From: JAKPAM01 sp047601745
GTDB taxonomy: Bacteria > Pseudomonadota > Gammaproteobacteria > Burkholderiales > Burkholderiaceae_E
Length of the DNA: 64,000 nucleotides
Assembly (NCBI GenBank): GCA_047601745.1
Contig: JASGIS010000001.1
Span: forward strand, 1,178,001 to 1,242,000
Direction of reading: 5' to 3'
Numbering within the stretch: position 1 is the stretch's first letter; each line of letters begins with the position of its first letter. A program made the translations under genes and the position numbers. Under the pieces are notes generated by a model. The model did no database searches. It was not told the origin of the DNA and saw only the letters and a program-made list of their open reading frames with translations. This document shows positions 44,398 through 54,159 of the stretch, in pieces.

Positions 44398-45465
44398 GTG
44401 ACGATGTACCAGTTCAAACCCCCGATCGTCGATCGCAGGATCCGTATCGGCTTGGCCGGCTGCGGCCGGATCGCCAACAACCACTACGCGGCCATCGAGG
44501 CGCACGCGGCCAACGTCGAACTCGTCGGCGTGGCCGACATCTCGCCGAGCGCGCTGCAGGCCGCGGCCGCCCGGACGGGCGCCCGGCCGTATGGCTCTCT
44601 GACGCGGATGCTGGCTGAAGCCAACGCCGACCTGATCGTATTGACGACACCTTCGGGCCTGCATTCGAAGCAGACGATCGAAGCGGCGCGCGCCGGTCAT
44701 CATGTGATGACCGAAAAGCCGATGGCGACCCGCTGGGCCGACGGCATCGCGATGGTCGAGGCCTGCGATTCGGCCGGTACGCGGCTGTTCGTGGTCAAGC
44801 AGAACCGACACAACGCCACCTTGCAACTGGTCAAGAAGGCGATCGAGGCGGGCCGCTTCGGACGCATCTTTTCGGTGGCGATCAACGTGTTCTGGACGCG
44901 GCCGCAGGCCTACTACGACAGCTCCTCGTGGCGCGGCACCTGGGAATTCGACGGGGGCGCGTTCATGAACCAGGCGAGCCACTACATCGATCTGCTGGAC
45001 TGGATGATCGGGCCGATCGAATCGGTGCAGGCCTATACCGCGACGCTGGCGCGCCACATCGAGGTCGAAGACACCGGCGTGATGACGGTGCGCTGGCGTT
45101 CGGGCGCGCTCGGCACCGTCAACGTCACGATGCTCACCTACCCGCAGAACTTCGAAGGAAGCATCACGATCCTCGGCGACAAGGGCTCGGTGCGCGTGGG
45201 CGGGGTCGCGGTCAACGAGATCCAGCACTGGCAGTTCTCCGATTCGCATCCCGACGACGAGCGCATCAGCGAAGCCAGCTACCAGACGACGTCGGTCTAC
45301 GGCTTCGGCCACCCGCTGTACTACGACAATGTGATCAAGGTATTGCGCGGCCAGTGCGAACCCGACACCGACGGTCGTGAAGGCCTGAAGTCGCTCGAAG
45401 TCCTGATCGCCGCTTACCTGTCCGCACGCGACGGCCGTCGCGTGCCTCTTCCCCTCCACTATTGA
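44398..45465 (+). CDS. wbpB: UDP-GlcNAcA 3-dehydrogenase (WbpB-like, Gfo/Idh/MocA family)
   Basis: An NAD-dependent oxidoreductase, ~355 residues, with N-terminal IGLAGCGRIANNHYAAIEAH, the family MTEKPMA Lys motif and a C-terminal substrate domain with FMNQASHYIDLLDW containing the catalytic His. WbpB oxidises the C3 hydroxyl of UDP-GlcNAcA to give the 3-keto sugar that WbpE then aminates. GTG 44398 is chosen because GAGG lies 6 nt upstream; ATG 44404 is possible. The gene starts 8 bp after wbpA. Confidence 0.88.
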   Translation: MTMYQFKPPIVDRRIRIGLAGCGRIANNHYAAIEAHAANVELVGVADISPSALQAAAARTGARPYGSLTRMLAEANADLIVLTTPSGLHSKQTIEAARAGHHVMTEKPMATRWADGIAMVEACDSAGTRLFVVKQNRHNATLQLVKKAIEAGRFGRIFSVAINVFWTRPQAYYDSSSWRGTWEFDGGAFMNQASHYIDLLDWMIGPIESVQAYTATLARHIEVEDTGVMTVRWRSGALGTVNVTMLTYPQNFEGSITILGDKGSVRVGGVAVNEIQHWQFSDSHPDDERISEASYQTTSVYGFGHPLYYDNVIKVLRGQCEPDTDGREGLKSLEVLIAAYLSARDGRRVPLPLHY

Positions 45466-45502
45466 CGGGATCACGGGCGGACCGCCTCCCGTGACTTTTG
45501 CG

Positions 45503-46090
45503 ATGACCCAGATCCATTCCACAGCCATCGTCGACGACGGCGCGCAGATCGGTGAAGGCAGCCGTGTCTGGCACTGGGTGCACGTGTGCGGCGGCGCCCG
45601 CATCGGACGCGGCTGCTCGCTCGGCCAGAACGTGTTCGTCGGCAATCGGGTGACGCTCGGCAACAACGTCCGCGTCCAGAACAACGTATCGATCTACGAC
45701 AACGTGCATCTCGAAGACGACGTCTTCTGCGGCCCGAGCATGGTCTTCACCAACGTCATCAATCCCCGCGCGCACGTTTCGCGCAAGGACGAGTATCGGG
45801 ACACGTACGTGCGGCGCGGCGCCTCGCTGGGCGCGAATTCGACGGTCGTCTGCGGCGTCGAGATCGGCAGCTACGCGCTGATCGGCGCCGGCGCCGTCGT
45901 GACTCGTGACGTGGCGCCGTACGCGCTGATGACCGGCGTACCGGCACGCCGCGCCGGCTGGGTCTGCCAGTGCGGCGTGATCCTGCCCAAAGGAGACGGC
46001 CGTCTGGCATGTCCCGAATGCGGCAATCAATACGACATCAGTCCCGATGCCTGCAAGCCCGTGCCGACCGTATCGGCGACCGCGGCCTGA
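45503..46090 (+). CDS. wbpD: N-acetyltransferase WbpD-like (left-handed beta-helix)
   Basis: A ~195-residue hexapeptide-repeat acetyltransferase. The repeats run from IHSTAIVDDGAQIGEGSRVW through VTLGNNVRVQNNVSIYDNV and end in IGAGAVVTRDVAPYALMTGVPARRAGW. A C-terminal zinc-knuckle-like tail follows (VCQCGVIL ... LACPECGNQY). WbpD acetylates the 3-amino group of UDP-GlcNAc3NA with acetyl-CoA to give UDP-GlcNAc3NAcA. ATG 45503 is chosen; a GTG four codons earlier (45491) is an alternative. Confidence 0.88.
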   Translation: MTQIHSTAIVDDGAQIGEGSRVWHWVHVCGGARIGRGCSLGQNVFVGNRVTLGNNVRVQNNVSIYDNVHLEDDVFCGPSMVFTNVINPRAHVSRKDEYRDTYVRRGASLGANSTVVCGVEIGSYALIGAGAVVTRDVAPYALMTGVPARRAGWVCQCGVILPKGDGRLACPECGNQYDISPDACKPVPTVSATAA

Positions 46091-46104
46091 TACGGAACCC
46101 GACC

Positions 46105-47244
46105 ATGACCACGACTTCGCCCGTGAACACGACCGTCTCGCCGTTCGATTTCATCGATCTCAAGTCACAGTATCGACGGCTCAAACCGAGTATCGATGCG
46201 CGAATCCAATCGGTGCTCGACCACGGCCAGTACATCATGGGCCCCGAGATCGCCGAACTCGAAGCGCGACTGGCCGCTCATGTCGGCGTCAGGCACTGCG
46301 TCGGCATCTCGGACGGCACGACCGCGCTGCTGGTCGCATTGATGGCGCTGGGCGTCAAGGCGGGTGACGAGATCATCACGACGCCGTTCACGTTCATCGC
46401 GACCGGCGAGATGATCGCGTTGCTGGGGGCCAGACCCGTCTTCGTCGATATCGACGCCGCGACGTTCAACCTGGACCCGGCCGGACTCGAAGCGGCGATC
46501 ACGCCGCGCACGCGCGCCATCATTCCCGTCAGCCTGTACGGACAGTGCGCGGATCTGACCGCGATCAACGAGATCGCCGCACGCCACGAACTTCCCGTCA
46601 TCGAAGATGCGGCGCAAAGCTTCGGCGCGACCCATCACGGCCGGCGTTCGGGGGGCTTGTCGACCATCGGCACGACCAGCTTCTTTCCGTCCAAGCCGCT
46701 CGGCTGCTACGGCGACGGCGGCGCCTGCTTCACCGACGATGACGAGCTGGCCCGGCGGATGCGCGAGATCCGCGTCCATGGCCAGGATCGCCGCTACCAT
46801 CACGCGGTGGTCGGGCTCAACGGCCGGCTCGACACCTTGCAGGCGGCAGTGCTGCTGGCCAAGCTCGACGTGTTCGACGAGGAAGTCGCCGCCCGCGCAT
46901 CGATCGGCCGGCGCTACGCTCAGCGGCTGACCGAAGCCACCGGCGGGGCCGCCACCACACCGATCCTCGCGGCGGGCAATACCAGCGTGTACGCCCAGTT
47001 CACGGTCCGCGTGCCCGAACGCGACAAGGTGGCCGCATCGCTGAAGGCGGCCGGCGTGCCGACCGCGATCCATTATCCGATCCCGCTGCACCGGCAGCCG
47101 GCGATCGCCTCGCTGGGTCCTTATGGCAGCTTGCCTCGCAGTGAGCAGGCCGCCGCCGAAGTGCTCAGCCTGCCGATGCATCCGTACCTGTCCGATGACC
47201 AGATCGAGTTCGTTGCGCAGGCGTTGGCGCAAGCGTTGCGATGA
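46105..47244 (+). CDS. wbpE: PLP-dependent aminotransferase WbpE-like (DegT/DnrJ/EryC1/StrS)
   Basis: A 379-residue sugar aminotransferase. It starts with FDFIDLKSQYRRLKPSIDARI, has GISDGTTALLVALMALGVK, the IEDAAQSFGATHHGRR stretch, and the PLP Lys197 in TSFFPSKPLGCYGDGGA. WbpE uses glutamate to aminate the C3 keto group made by WbpB, giving UDP-GlcNAc3NA; WbpB and WbpE work as a coupled pair. The start is ATG 46105; the frame is open upstream, but homology starts here. It begins 14 bp after wbpD. Confidence 0.93.
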   Translation: MTTTSPVNTTVSPFDFIDLKSQYRRLKPSIDARIQSVLDHGQYIMGPEIAELEARLAAHVGVRHCVGISDGTTALLVALMALGVKAGDEIITTPFTFIATGEMIALLGARPVFVDIDAATFNLDPAGLEAAITPRTRAIIPVSLYGQCADLTAINEIAARHELPVIEDAAQSFGATHHGRRSGGLSTIGTTSFFPSKPLGCYGDGGACFTDDDELARRMREIRVHGQDRRYHHAVVGLNGRLDTLQAAVLLAKLDVFDEEVAARASIGRRYAQRLTEATGGAATTPILAAGNTSVYAQFTVRVPERDKVAASLKAAGVPTAIHYPIPLHRQPAIASLGPYGSLPRSEQAAAEVLSLPMHPYLSDDQIEFVAQALAQALR

Positions 47245-47269
47245 GCATCGGTCGAGGATGCCGAATTCA

Positions 47270-48103
47270 ATGAGTTCTCTCGTTCGACGTACGGTTTCTG
47301 TCGGCCGTTCCCTGTACTGGAGGTGTTATCAGGATTACCTGATGCCGACCCGGCTGCCCGAATATCGTCGCCTGCTGACCACCGCGCTCGACCACGGCTA
47401 CCGCGTGATTTCGGTCGAAGAATGGGCCCGGCTGCTCGATCAGCCGCCCGGACCGTCGATCGGCAAGCTGATGGTCATGCGCCACGATGTCGACACCGAT
47501 GCGGCGCTGACGATCAAGTGGAGCGAGATCGAGCGCGATGCCGGCGTCGGAGCCAGCTACTTCTATCGCCAGACCACGATGGATGGCCGCGTGATCGAAG
47601 CCGTGATGCGGGCAGGCTTCCACGTCAGCTACCATTTCGAAGAAATCGCAGAGGTCGCCAAGGAGCGGCGCCTCGGCAGCGAGCAGGCGATCCGCCAGCA
47701 CATGCCCGAGATGCAGCAGCGCTTCGCCCGCAACCTGGACGCGATGCGCGCGCGCTTCGGCCTGGACGGCCGCATCGTCTGCTCGCACGGCGACTGGATG
47801 AACCGCCGCCTCGGCGTGCGCAACCTCGAGCTGTTGCGCGACCCGGCCTTCCGCCAGCAGGCAGGCGTCGACTACGAAACTTATGACGAAGCGCTGATGA
47901 CGCCGCTCAACGGCTATTACACCGATAGCCAGCCTCCGTCGTACTGGCGCCGTTCGGGTAGCCCGTTCGATGCGATCCATGCCGGCATCACGCCGATCGG
48001 CGTCCTGACCCATCCGCGCCAATGGCAGCCCAACTTTGCGAGCAACACCGCCGAAACCTGGCGGCGCATCAGCGAAGGCCTCGCTTATCGGGGGGCGGCA
48101 TGA
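47270..48103 (+). CDS. Polysaccharide deacetylase-like protein
   Basis: A 277-residue protein that I place, with some caution, near the polysaccharide deacetylase (carbohydrate esterase 4) fold. It has the metal-binding-type KLMVMRHDVDTDAALTIKW, a later VSYHFEEIAEVAKE and VCSHGDWMNRR, which fit the dispersed Asp/His motifs, and LPEYRRLLTTALDHGYRVISVEEW, typical of these glycan-locus deacetylases. It would remove acetyl groups from a lipid-linked or polymeric sugar. No signal peptide is seen. ATG 47270 is chosen, with ATG 47258 possible. Its stop overlaps the next start (ATGA). Confidence 0.72.
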   Translation: MSSLVRRTVSVGRSLYWRCYQDYLMPTRLPEYRRLLTTALDHGYRVISVEEWARLLDQPPGPSIGKLMVMRHDVDTDAALTIKWSEIERDAGVGASYFYRQTTMDGRVIEAVMRAGFHVSYHFEEIAEVAKERRLGSEQAIRQHMPEMQQRFARNLDAMRARFGLDGRIVCSHGDWMNRRLGVRNLELLRDPAFRQQAGVDYETYDEALMTPLNGYYTDSQPPSYWRRSGSPFDAIHAGITPIGVLTHPRQWQPNFASNTAETWRRISEGLAYRGAA

Positions 48104-49254
48104 GCGCCACTAGAGAAGACCTGCCGAGCGTCTGCCACTTCTCGACCGTGCATTCGGGCGTCGAGATCCGGATCGTGCGCAAACAGCTCGCCTCGCTGGC
48201 CAAAGCCGGCTACCCGGCGTGGCTGGTCATCCCCGGCACCGCCGACGACGTTGCCGAAGCCGCGGCAATGGGCATCCGGATGATTCCGCTTTGCGAGCCC
48301 TCGCAAGGCGACCGGCTGCGCCGCGCCACGACGCTGGCAGCCAGGGCCTTTCGGCTCGTGCGCGGCACGGGTGCCCGGATCGTTCATTTCCACGATCCGG
48401 AGCTGATCCCGATCGGCCTCGCGCTCAAGGCCATCGGACGCCAGGTCGTCATGGATTCGCACGAGGACCTGAAGAACCAGATCCTGTTCAAGCACTGGAT
48501 ACGCCCGGGTCTGCGCCGATCGATCGCGGCGGTCGCGCGGCGCGCCGAGCTTTTCGCCGCGCGCCGCTTCGACGGCATCGTCGGCGCGTTGCCGTACCAC
48601 CAGCAGATCTTCGGCCGGGACGCCCGGCGCCTGGCGATCGTGCGCAATTTTCCGCTCGATGGGGAACTGGACACCGGCGACGATGCGATCGATTGGTCGC
48701 AACGCACGCACGTCGCGTATGTCGGCCTGATTTCGCGCGTCCGAGGCGTGTTCGAGCTGGTCCATGCACTGCCGAAGGCCGGCACCCGCCTGTTGCTGGC
48801 CGGCCGTTTCTCCTCGAAGGCCGAGCAGGAGCAGGTCATGCAGGATCCGGGTTGGCAAATGGTCGACGAACTCGGCTATGTCGACCGCGTCGGCGTACGC
48901 CGGGCGTTGAACCGCAGCTTCGCCGGCATCTGCACGCTCTATCCGATTCCCAACCACCTGAACGCCGAACCGATCAAGCTGTTCGAATACATGGCCGCGG
49001 GCATCCCCGTCGTCATCTCGTCGACCGTGCCCGGCTGGCGCAAGATCGTCGAAGACAGCGAATGCGGTCTCTCGGTCGATCCCAAGGATCCCGACGCGAT
49101 CGCCGACGCGATCCGCAAGTTGCGCGACGACCCGGAGGCGGCGCAGCAGATGGGTCGCAATGGACGCCGGGCAGCACTGCAATCCTATAGTTGGAATACC
49201 CAGGCCAAAGGATTGATCGACCTGTACCGTTCGATCGCGGCCCGAAGCACCTGA
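48100..49254 (+). CDS. Glycosyltransferase family 4 protein
   Basis: A 384-residue GT-B fold retaining glycosyltransferase. The C-terminal nucleotide-sugar domain has HLNAEPIKLFEYMAAGIPVVISS, the E-x7-E type motif of GT4, and the N-terminal domain has ARIVHFHDPELIPIGLALK. Sugar and acceptor are not predictable. The ATG overlaps the stop of the deacetylase-like gene by 4 nt, so the two are translationally coupled and may act on the same sugar. It adds one residue to the lipid-linked repeat unit on the cytosolic face. Confidence 0.9.
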   Translation: MSATREDLPSVCHFSTVHSGVEIRIVRKQLASLAKAGYPAWLVIPGTADDVAEAAAMGIRMIPLCEPSQGDRLRRATTLAARAFRLVRGTGARIVHFHDPELIPIGLALKAIGRQVVMDSHEDLKNQILFKHWIRPGLRRSIAAVARRAELFAARRFDGIVGALPYHQQIFGRDARRLAIVRNFPLDGELDTGDDAIDWSQRTHVAYVGLISRVRGVFELVHALPKAGTRLLLAGRFSSKAEQEQVMQDPGWQMVDELGYVDRVGVRRALNRSFAGICTLYPIPNHLNAEPIKLFEYMAAGIPVVISSTVPGWRKIVEDSECGLSVDPKDPDAIADAIRKLRDDPEAAQQMGRNGRRAALQSYSWNTQAKGLIDLYRSIAARST

Positions 49255-49262
49255 TCCTGTTC

Positions 49263-50495
49263 ATGCGCATTCTGTACATCGACCACTACATCGGCTCTCT
49301 GCGACACGGCATGGAGTTCCGGCCGTACTACATCGCCCGGGAATGGGTGCGGCTGGGTCATCATGTGACGATGGTCGGAGCAAGCTACGCGCACGTGCGC
49401 AGCCGGCAACCCGACACGCACGGCCCCGTCACCGAAGAATCGATCGACGGTATCGATTATCGATGGCTCCAGACCCCCGCTTACGAAGGCAATGGCGGCC
49501 AGCGCGTACGTAACATGCTGGCGTTCGTCCGGGCGCTGTACGGCCAACGCAGCCGGTTCGTGTCGGAACGGCCCGATGTCGTGATCGCATCGTCGACGTA
49601 TCCGTGGGATATCTACCCGGCGCGCTCGATCGCGCGGCGCACCGGTGCGCGGCTGGTGTTCGAACTGCATGACTTATGGCCGATGTCCCCGCAGGAGATC
49701 GGCGGCCTGTCGCGCTGGCATCCGTTCATCATGGCGATCCAGCACGGTGAGGACTATGCGTGCCGCCACGCTGACGCGATCGTCAGCATTCTGCCGCACG
49801 CGGATCGCCACCTCCTCACGCGAGGCATGCCCGCCGAGCGCTATCACCACGTTCCCAACGGAATCGACTTCGATGAATGGGACACCGATTACCGCGCGCC
49901 CCCCAACGCCGCGACCGAGCTATGCGCGCAGCTACGCGCGCAAGGCCGGCTGGTGATCGGTTATGCCGGCAGCCACAGTCCCGGCAATGCGCTGGACACG
50001 CTGCTCGATCTGGCCGCGTCCGTCGACGATCTGCCGGTGTCGATCGTCCTGGTCGGCAGCGGTCCGTCGAAACCCGGACTGATCGAAGCGGCGCGCCGGC
50101 GCGGCCTCGCGCATCTGCACTTCACCGATCCGGTCCCCAAGGCGGACGTGCCGGACACCCTGCGCGCCTTCGATGCGCTGTATTACGGGCTGATTCCGTC
50201 ACCGTTGTATCGATTCGGCGTCAGCGCGAACAAGCTGTTCGACTACATGGCTGCCGGCCGTCCGATCATCCAATCGAACAATGCGTCCAACGATCTCGTC
50301 GGCGAAGCCGGCTGCGGCTTTTCCGTCGGCCCCAATGACGTGCCGGCGCTGACGTCGGTCGTGCGGCAATTGCTGGCGTTGAGCCCGGCCGAACGGCAGG
50401 CGATGGGGGAGCGCGGCGAACGCTTCGTCCGGGAGCATCACGACCACCGCGTCCTGGCGAAGCGCTTCCTGGCCGCGATCGACCCTTCCGCCTGA
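49263..50495 (+). CDS. Glycosyltransferase family 4 protein (WbuB-like)
   Basis: A 410-residue GT-B enzyme. It opens with MRILYIDHYIGSLRHGMEFR, with FELHDLWPMSPQEIGGLSR in the middle, as in WbuB-type transferases (FucNAc or HexNAc transfer), and the C-terminal motif YRFGVSANKLFDYMAAGRPI with the GT4 Glu replaced at one end of E-x7-E by a small residue. Donor binding is through the VLVGSGPSKPGL loop. The start is ATG 49263, 8 bp after the previous stop. The sugar is unknown. Confidence 0.88.
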   Translation: MRILYIDHYIGSLRHGMEFRPYYIAREWVRLGHHVTMVGASYAHVRSRQPDTHGPVTEESIDGIDYRWLQTPAYEGNGGQRVRNMLAFVRALYGQRSRFVSERPDVVIASSTYPWDIYPARSIARRTGARLVFELHDLWPMSPQEIGGLSRWHPFIMAIQHGEDYACRHADAIVSILPHADRHLLTRGMPAERYHHVPNGIDFDEWDTDYRAPPNAATELCAQLRAQGRLVIGYAGSHSPGNALDTLLDLAASVDDLPVSIVLVGSGPSKPGLIEAARRRGLAHLHFTDPVPKADVPDTLRAFDALYYGLIPSPLYRFGVSANKLFDYMAAGRPIIQSNNASNDLVGEAGCGFSVGPNDVPALTSVVRQLLALSPAERQAMGERGERFVREHHDHRVLAKRFLAAIDPSA

Positions 50496-50638
50496 CCGAA
50501 GCCAGGTCCGTCGCACGACGACGACCATCTTCGATGGATTGCGCTAAGATCCAGCCGGCATAGCAAAGCCGGCCGCTTCACCTACCCGGCGAAACCGACG
50601 CCGAGCTTCCGAATCGTTCGGTTCTGCGAAGGAGCACC

Positions 50639-50674
50639 ATGACACTTGCCGTTACCAGGAACGCGCGATGCTGA
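50639..50674 (+). CDS. Possible 11-codon leader peptide before the Wzy-like gene
   Basis: ATG 50639 is preceded by a strong AAGGAG at 50629-50634 and encodes MTLAVTRNARC, then TGA at 50672-50674. The stop overlaps the ATG of the Wzy-like gene (50668), which has no good ribosome site of its own. This is the layout of translational coupling through a short upstream frame. It could be chance, and no regulatory role is shown. Confidence 0.4.
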   Translation: MTLAVTRNARC

Positions 50675-51885
50675 TCGCCGATGCGAGCGGGGATCAGGAA
50701 GCCGGTTGGCAATCGTGGGTCCGCGGGCTGCTGATGCTGGTCGCCCTGTTCCTCGTCTTCACGCCGTTCGAGTCCGACGACGGATCCTTGGCCGCCAATT
50801 ATGCGGTCACCGTTTTCTGCCTGGCCGCGACCTTGGTACTGACGCCGATATCGAGCCTGAAAGGGCTCCTTTGGCCCAGCGCGTCGCTGCTTCTGCCGGC
50901 CGCGGTGATCCTCCACTCGCTGCTGCTGTCGACGCAGGGGTTCTCGCCTTATTCGTTGCTGTTGATCGTTAGCTTCGCGACAGCCATCGTGCTGGTCGAA
51001 TACGCGAACTCGCGGCCTGTCGAATTTCTCGCCGTCGCGCGCGTGTTCCTCGTCATCAGCATGACGGCATTGCTGTATCAGTTCATTTCGTTCCAGCTCG
51101 GCGGGGAGGTCGTCGACCTGCATGCGATGCTGTTTCCGGGCACGGCTCGCATCGAGATCGGCACCGAGGCGGAGTCCGTCATCCGCTTGACAGGCTTCCA
51201 GACGGAACCCGGCAATTATTCGACCTGGATCATGCTCCTGGTGCTGGCATCGAGACTGATCGCGGGCCGGTTCGGGATCATCGAGTCGCTGGCAACCTGC
51301 TCCGTGCTGATGACCTATTCAGCCACCGGCGTGTTCTTCGTCGGCATCGCGATCCTGTGGATGCTGGCGGATTCGCTGGTACGCGGCGGCGCGAAGAAAT
51401 GGATGTGGCTGGTCGTGTTCGGAGCGCTCGTGCTTGCCGCCGCCAGCGCGTTCGATTTGCTCGATCACTATGAGGAGCGTTTTCTCGGTCGCGACGACGC
51501 ATCGCTGATGTACCGGTATTGGGCGCTGCAGGCTTATTCTTATCTGACGACCAGCGAGAAACTGCTCGGTTTCGGGTTTCTCGACGAGATCTGCGACTGT
51601 CATTTCAGCGACCTGGGTTTCGGACCCAACCTGGTGATGCGCGGAGGCATCCTGGTCGCGCTCGGCGTGCTGCCGTGGCTGTGGGTTGCCTGGCGACGAC
51701 GTTCGGCGATTGCCGTGCTGTCGATCGTATCGACGGTCTATTTCGCGAAGACGCCGCCATTCAGCATCGCTGCCTGGTTCGCGCTGCTGTTGCTCAGCGA
51801 CGTACGCCAGTTCGAATCGTCGCCGTCCACGCAGCTCGAGGACGTGGCCGGTCAAGCTCCTGACGGAGAGGGCGCGGCGACGTGA
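50668..51885 (+). CDS. Wzy-like O-antigen/polysaccharide polymerase
   Basis: A 405-residue polytopic membrane protein with about ten to eleven hydrophobic segments and a large extracytoplasmic loop (about residues 135-180, with GTEAESVIRLTGFQTEPGNYS). The GFQTEPGNYSTW loop and the later GFGFLDEICDCHFSDLGFG are typical of polymerase family proteins, which join lipid-linked repeat units in the periplasm. Sequence conservation in this family is poor, so the call rests on topology, the loop and the locus. The polymer-specific linkage cannot be inferred. Confidence 0.72.
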   Translation: MLIADASGDQEAGWQSWVRGLLMLVALFLVFTPFESDDGSLAANYAVTVFCLAATLVLTPISSLKGLLWPSASLLLPAAVILHSLLLSTQGFSPYSLLLIVSFATAIVLVEYANSRPVEFLAVARVFLVISMTALLYQFISFQLGGEVVDLHAMLFPGTARIEIGTEAESVIRLTGFQTEPGNYSTWIMLLVLASRLIAGRFGIIESLATCSVLMTYSATGVFFVGIAILWMLADSLVRGGAKKWMWLVVFGALVLAAASAFDLLDHYEERFLGRDDASLMYRYWALQAYSYLTTSEKLLGFGFLDEICDCHFSDLGFGPNLVMRGGILVALGVLPWLWVAWRRRSAIAVLSIVSTVYFAKTPPFSIAAWFALLLLSDVRQFESSPSTQLEDVAGQAPDGEGAAT

Positions 51886-52097
51886 GGGTAGTGAGCCGCC
51901 GGCAATGGGTCGTCGGCACCGCCGCGACAGCGGCCTCGATCGTCGATCGCGCGATGGCCGACCGGCGGCCGCCTCCCTTATCGAACGGCCATCGGACCGC
52001 GAACGGCTATCGGACCGATGCCTACCTGTGGAATCACCATCGCATAACCGAGGATCGCTCGAACCGGCGTGTGGTTCTTCACGAGGAACCGCCCTGA
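51882..52097 (+). pseudogene. Tat signal joined to the tail of a secreted paralogue
   Basis: GTG 51882 overlaps the stop of the Wzy-like gene. The 71-codon frame starts with a twin-arginine-like leader (SRRQWVVGTAATAAS) and ends WNHHRITEDRSNRRVVLH plus six residues. That tail aligns with the last residues of the lipoprotein encoded 130 bp downstream, WNKNATTYDRTNWRVVLH (9 of 18 identical). The middle of the protein, ~500 residues in the intact relative, is missing. I read this as an internal-deletion remnant of a related exported protein. It might still be translated as a small exported peptide. Confidence 0.6.
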
Positions 52098-52229
52098 CGT
52101 CGGCCAGAAACGACCGTTCACCCTGACCAGGCGAACGTCCATCGGTTAGGCCTCAAGTCATCCCTTGGCCTGGCGAAATGAACCGGCAGACCCCATTCGT
52201 GGGCCCGCCGTTTCTTTTGCAGGCCAAAC

Positions 52230-53900
<1,671 letters not shown>

Positions 53901-53901
53901 T

Positions 53902-53931
53902 CGCACGAGTCCGAAGCGCACGAGTCCGAAG
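53902..53931 (+). repeat. 15-bp direct repeat after the lipoprotein gene
   Basis: CGCACGAGTCCGAAG occurs twice in direct tandem immediately after the lipoprotein stop codon, followed by a partial third copy. No function is apparent. Confidence 0.8.
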
Positions 53932-54051
53932 CGCGCGAGACGGCGCCCGCGTGGCGAGGGAGAGACGGGGCCGGCGGTCGCGTGCGTCTACAATACCGGT
54001 CTGCCCCGCGTCCGTCATCGCGATCGGACTGCATGATCCTCCGGCGGCTCA

Positions 54052-54132
54052 GAGCCTGTGAGTGAATCGGCCGCGTCCGAGCGGCGCCGCCATGGCGTGA
54101 CGAGCGGACGTGGATGATTCGTTCACAGGTTC
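54052..54132. repeat. 81-bp near-palindrome upstream of the flippase gene
   Basis: Outer arms GAGCCTGTGAGTGAATC (54052-54068) and GATTCGTTCACAGGTTC (54116-54132) pair at 14 of 17 positions. Inner arms CGTCCG (54074-54079) and CGGACG (54105-54110) pair in register, with equal 5-nt internal loops on both sides. This symmetry suggests one folded unit: a leader RNA structure, a MITE, or paired insertion-sequence ends. It is 27 bp from the flippase start. The rest of the 259-bp gap shows nothing else. Confidence 0.6.
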
Positions 54133-54159
54133 ACAGATCCGCACCGGCTCCTTCTCTCG

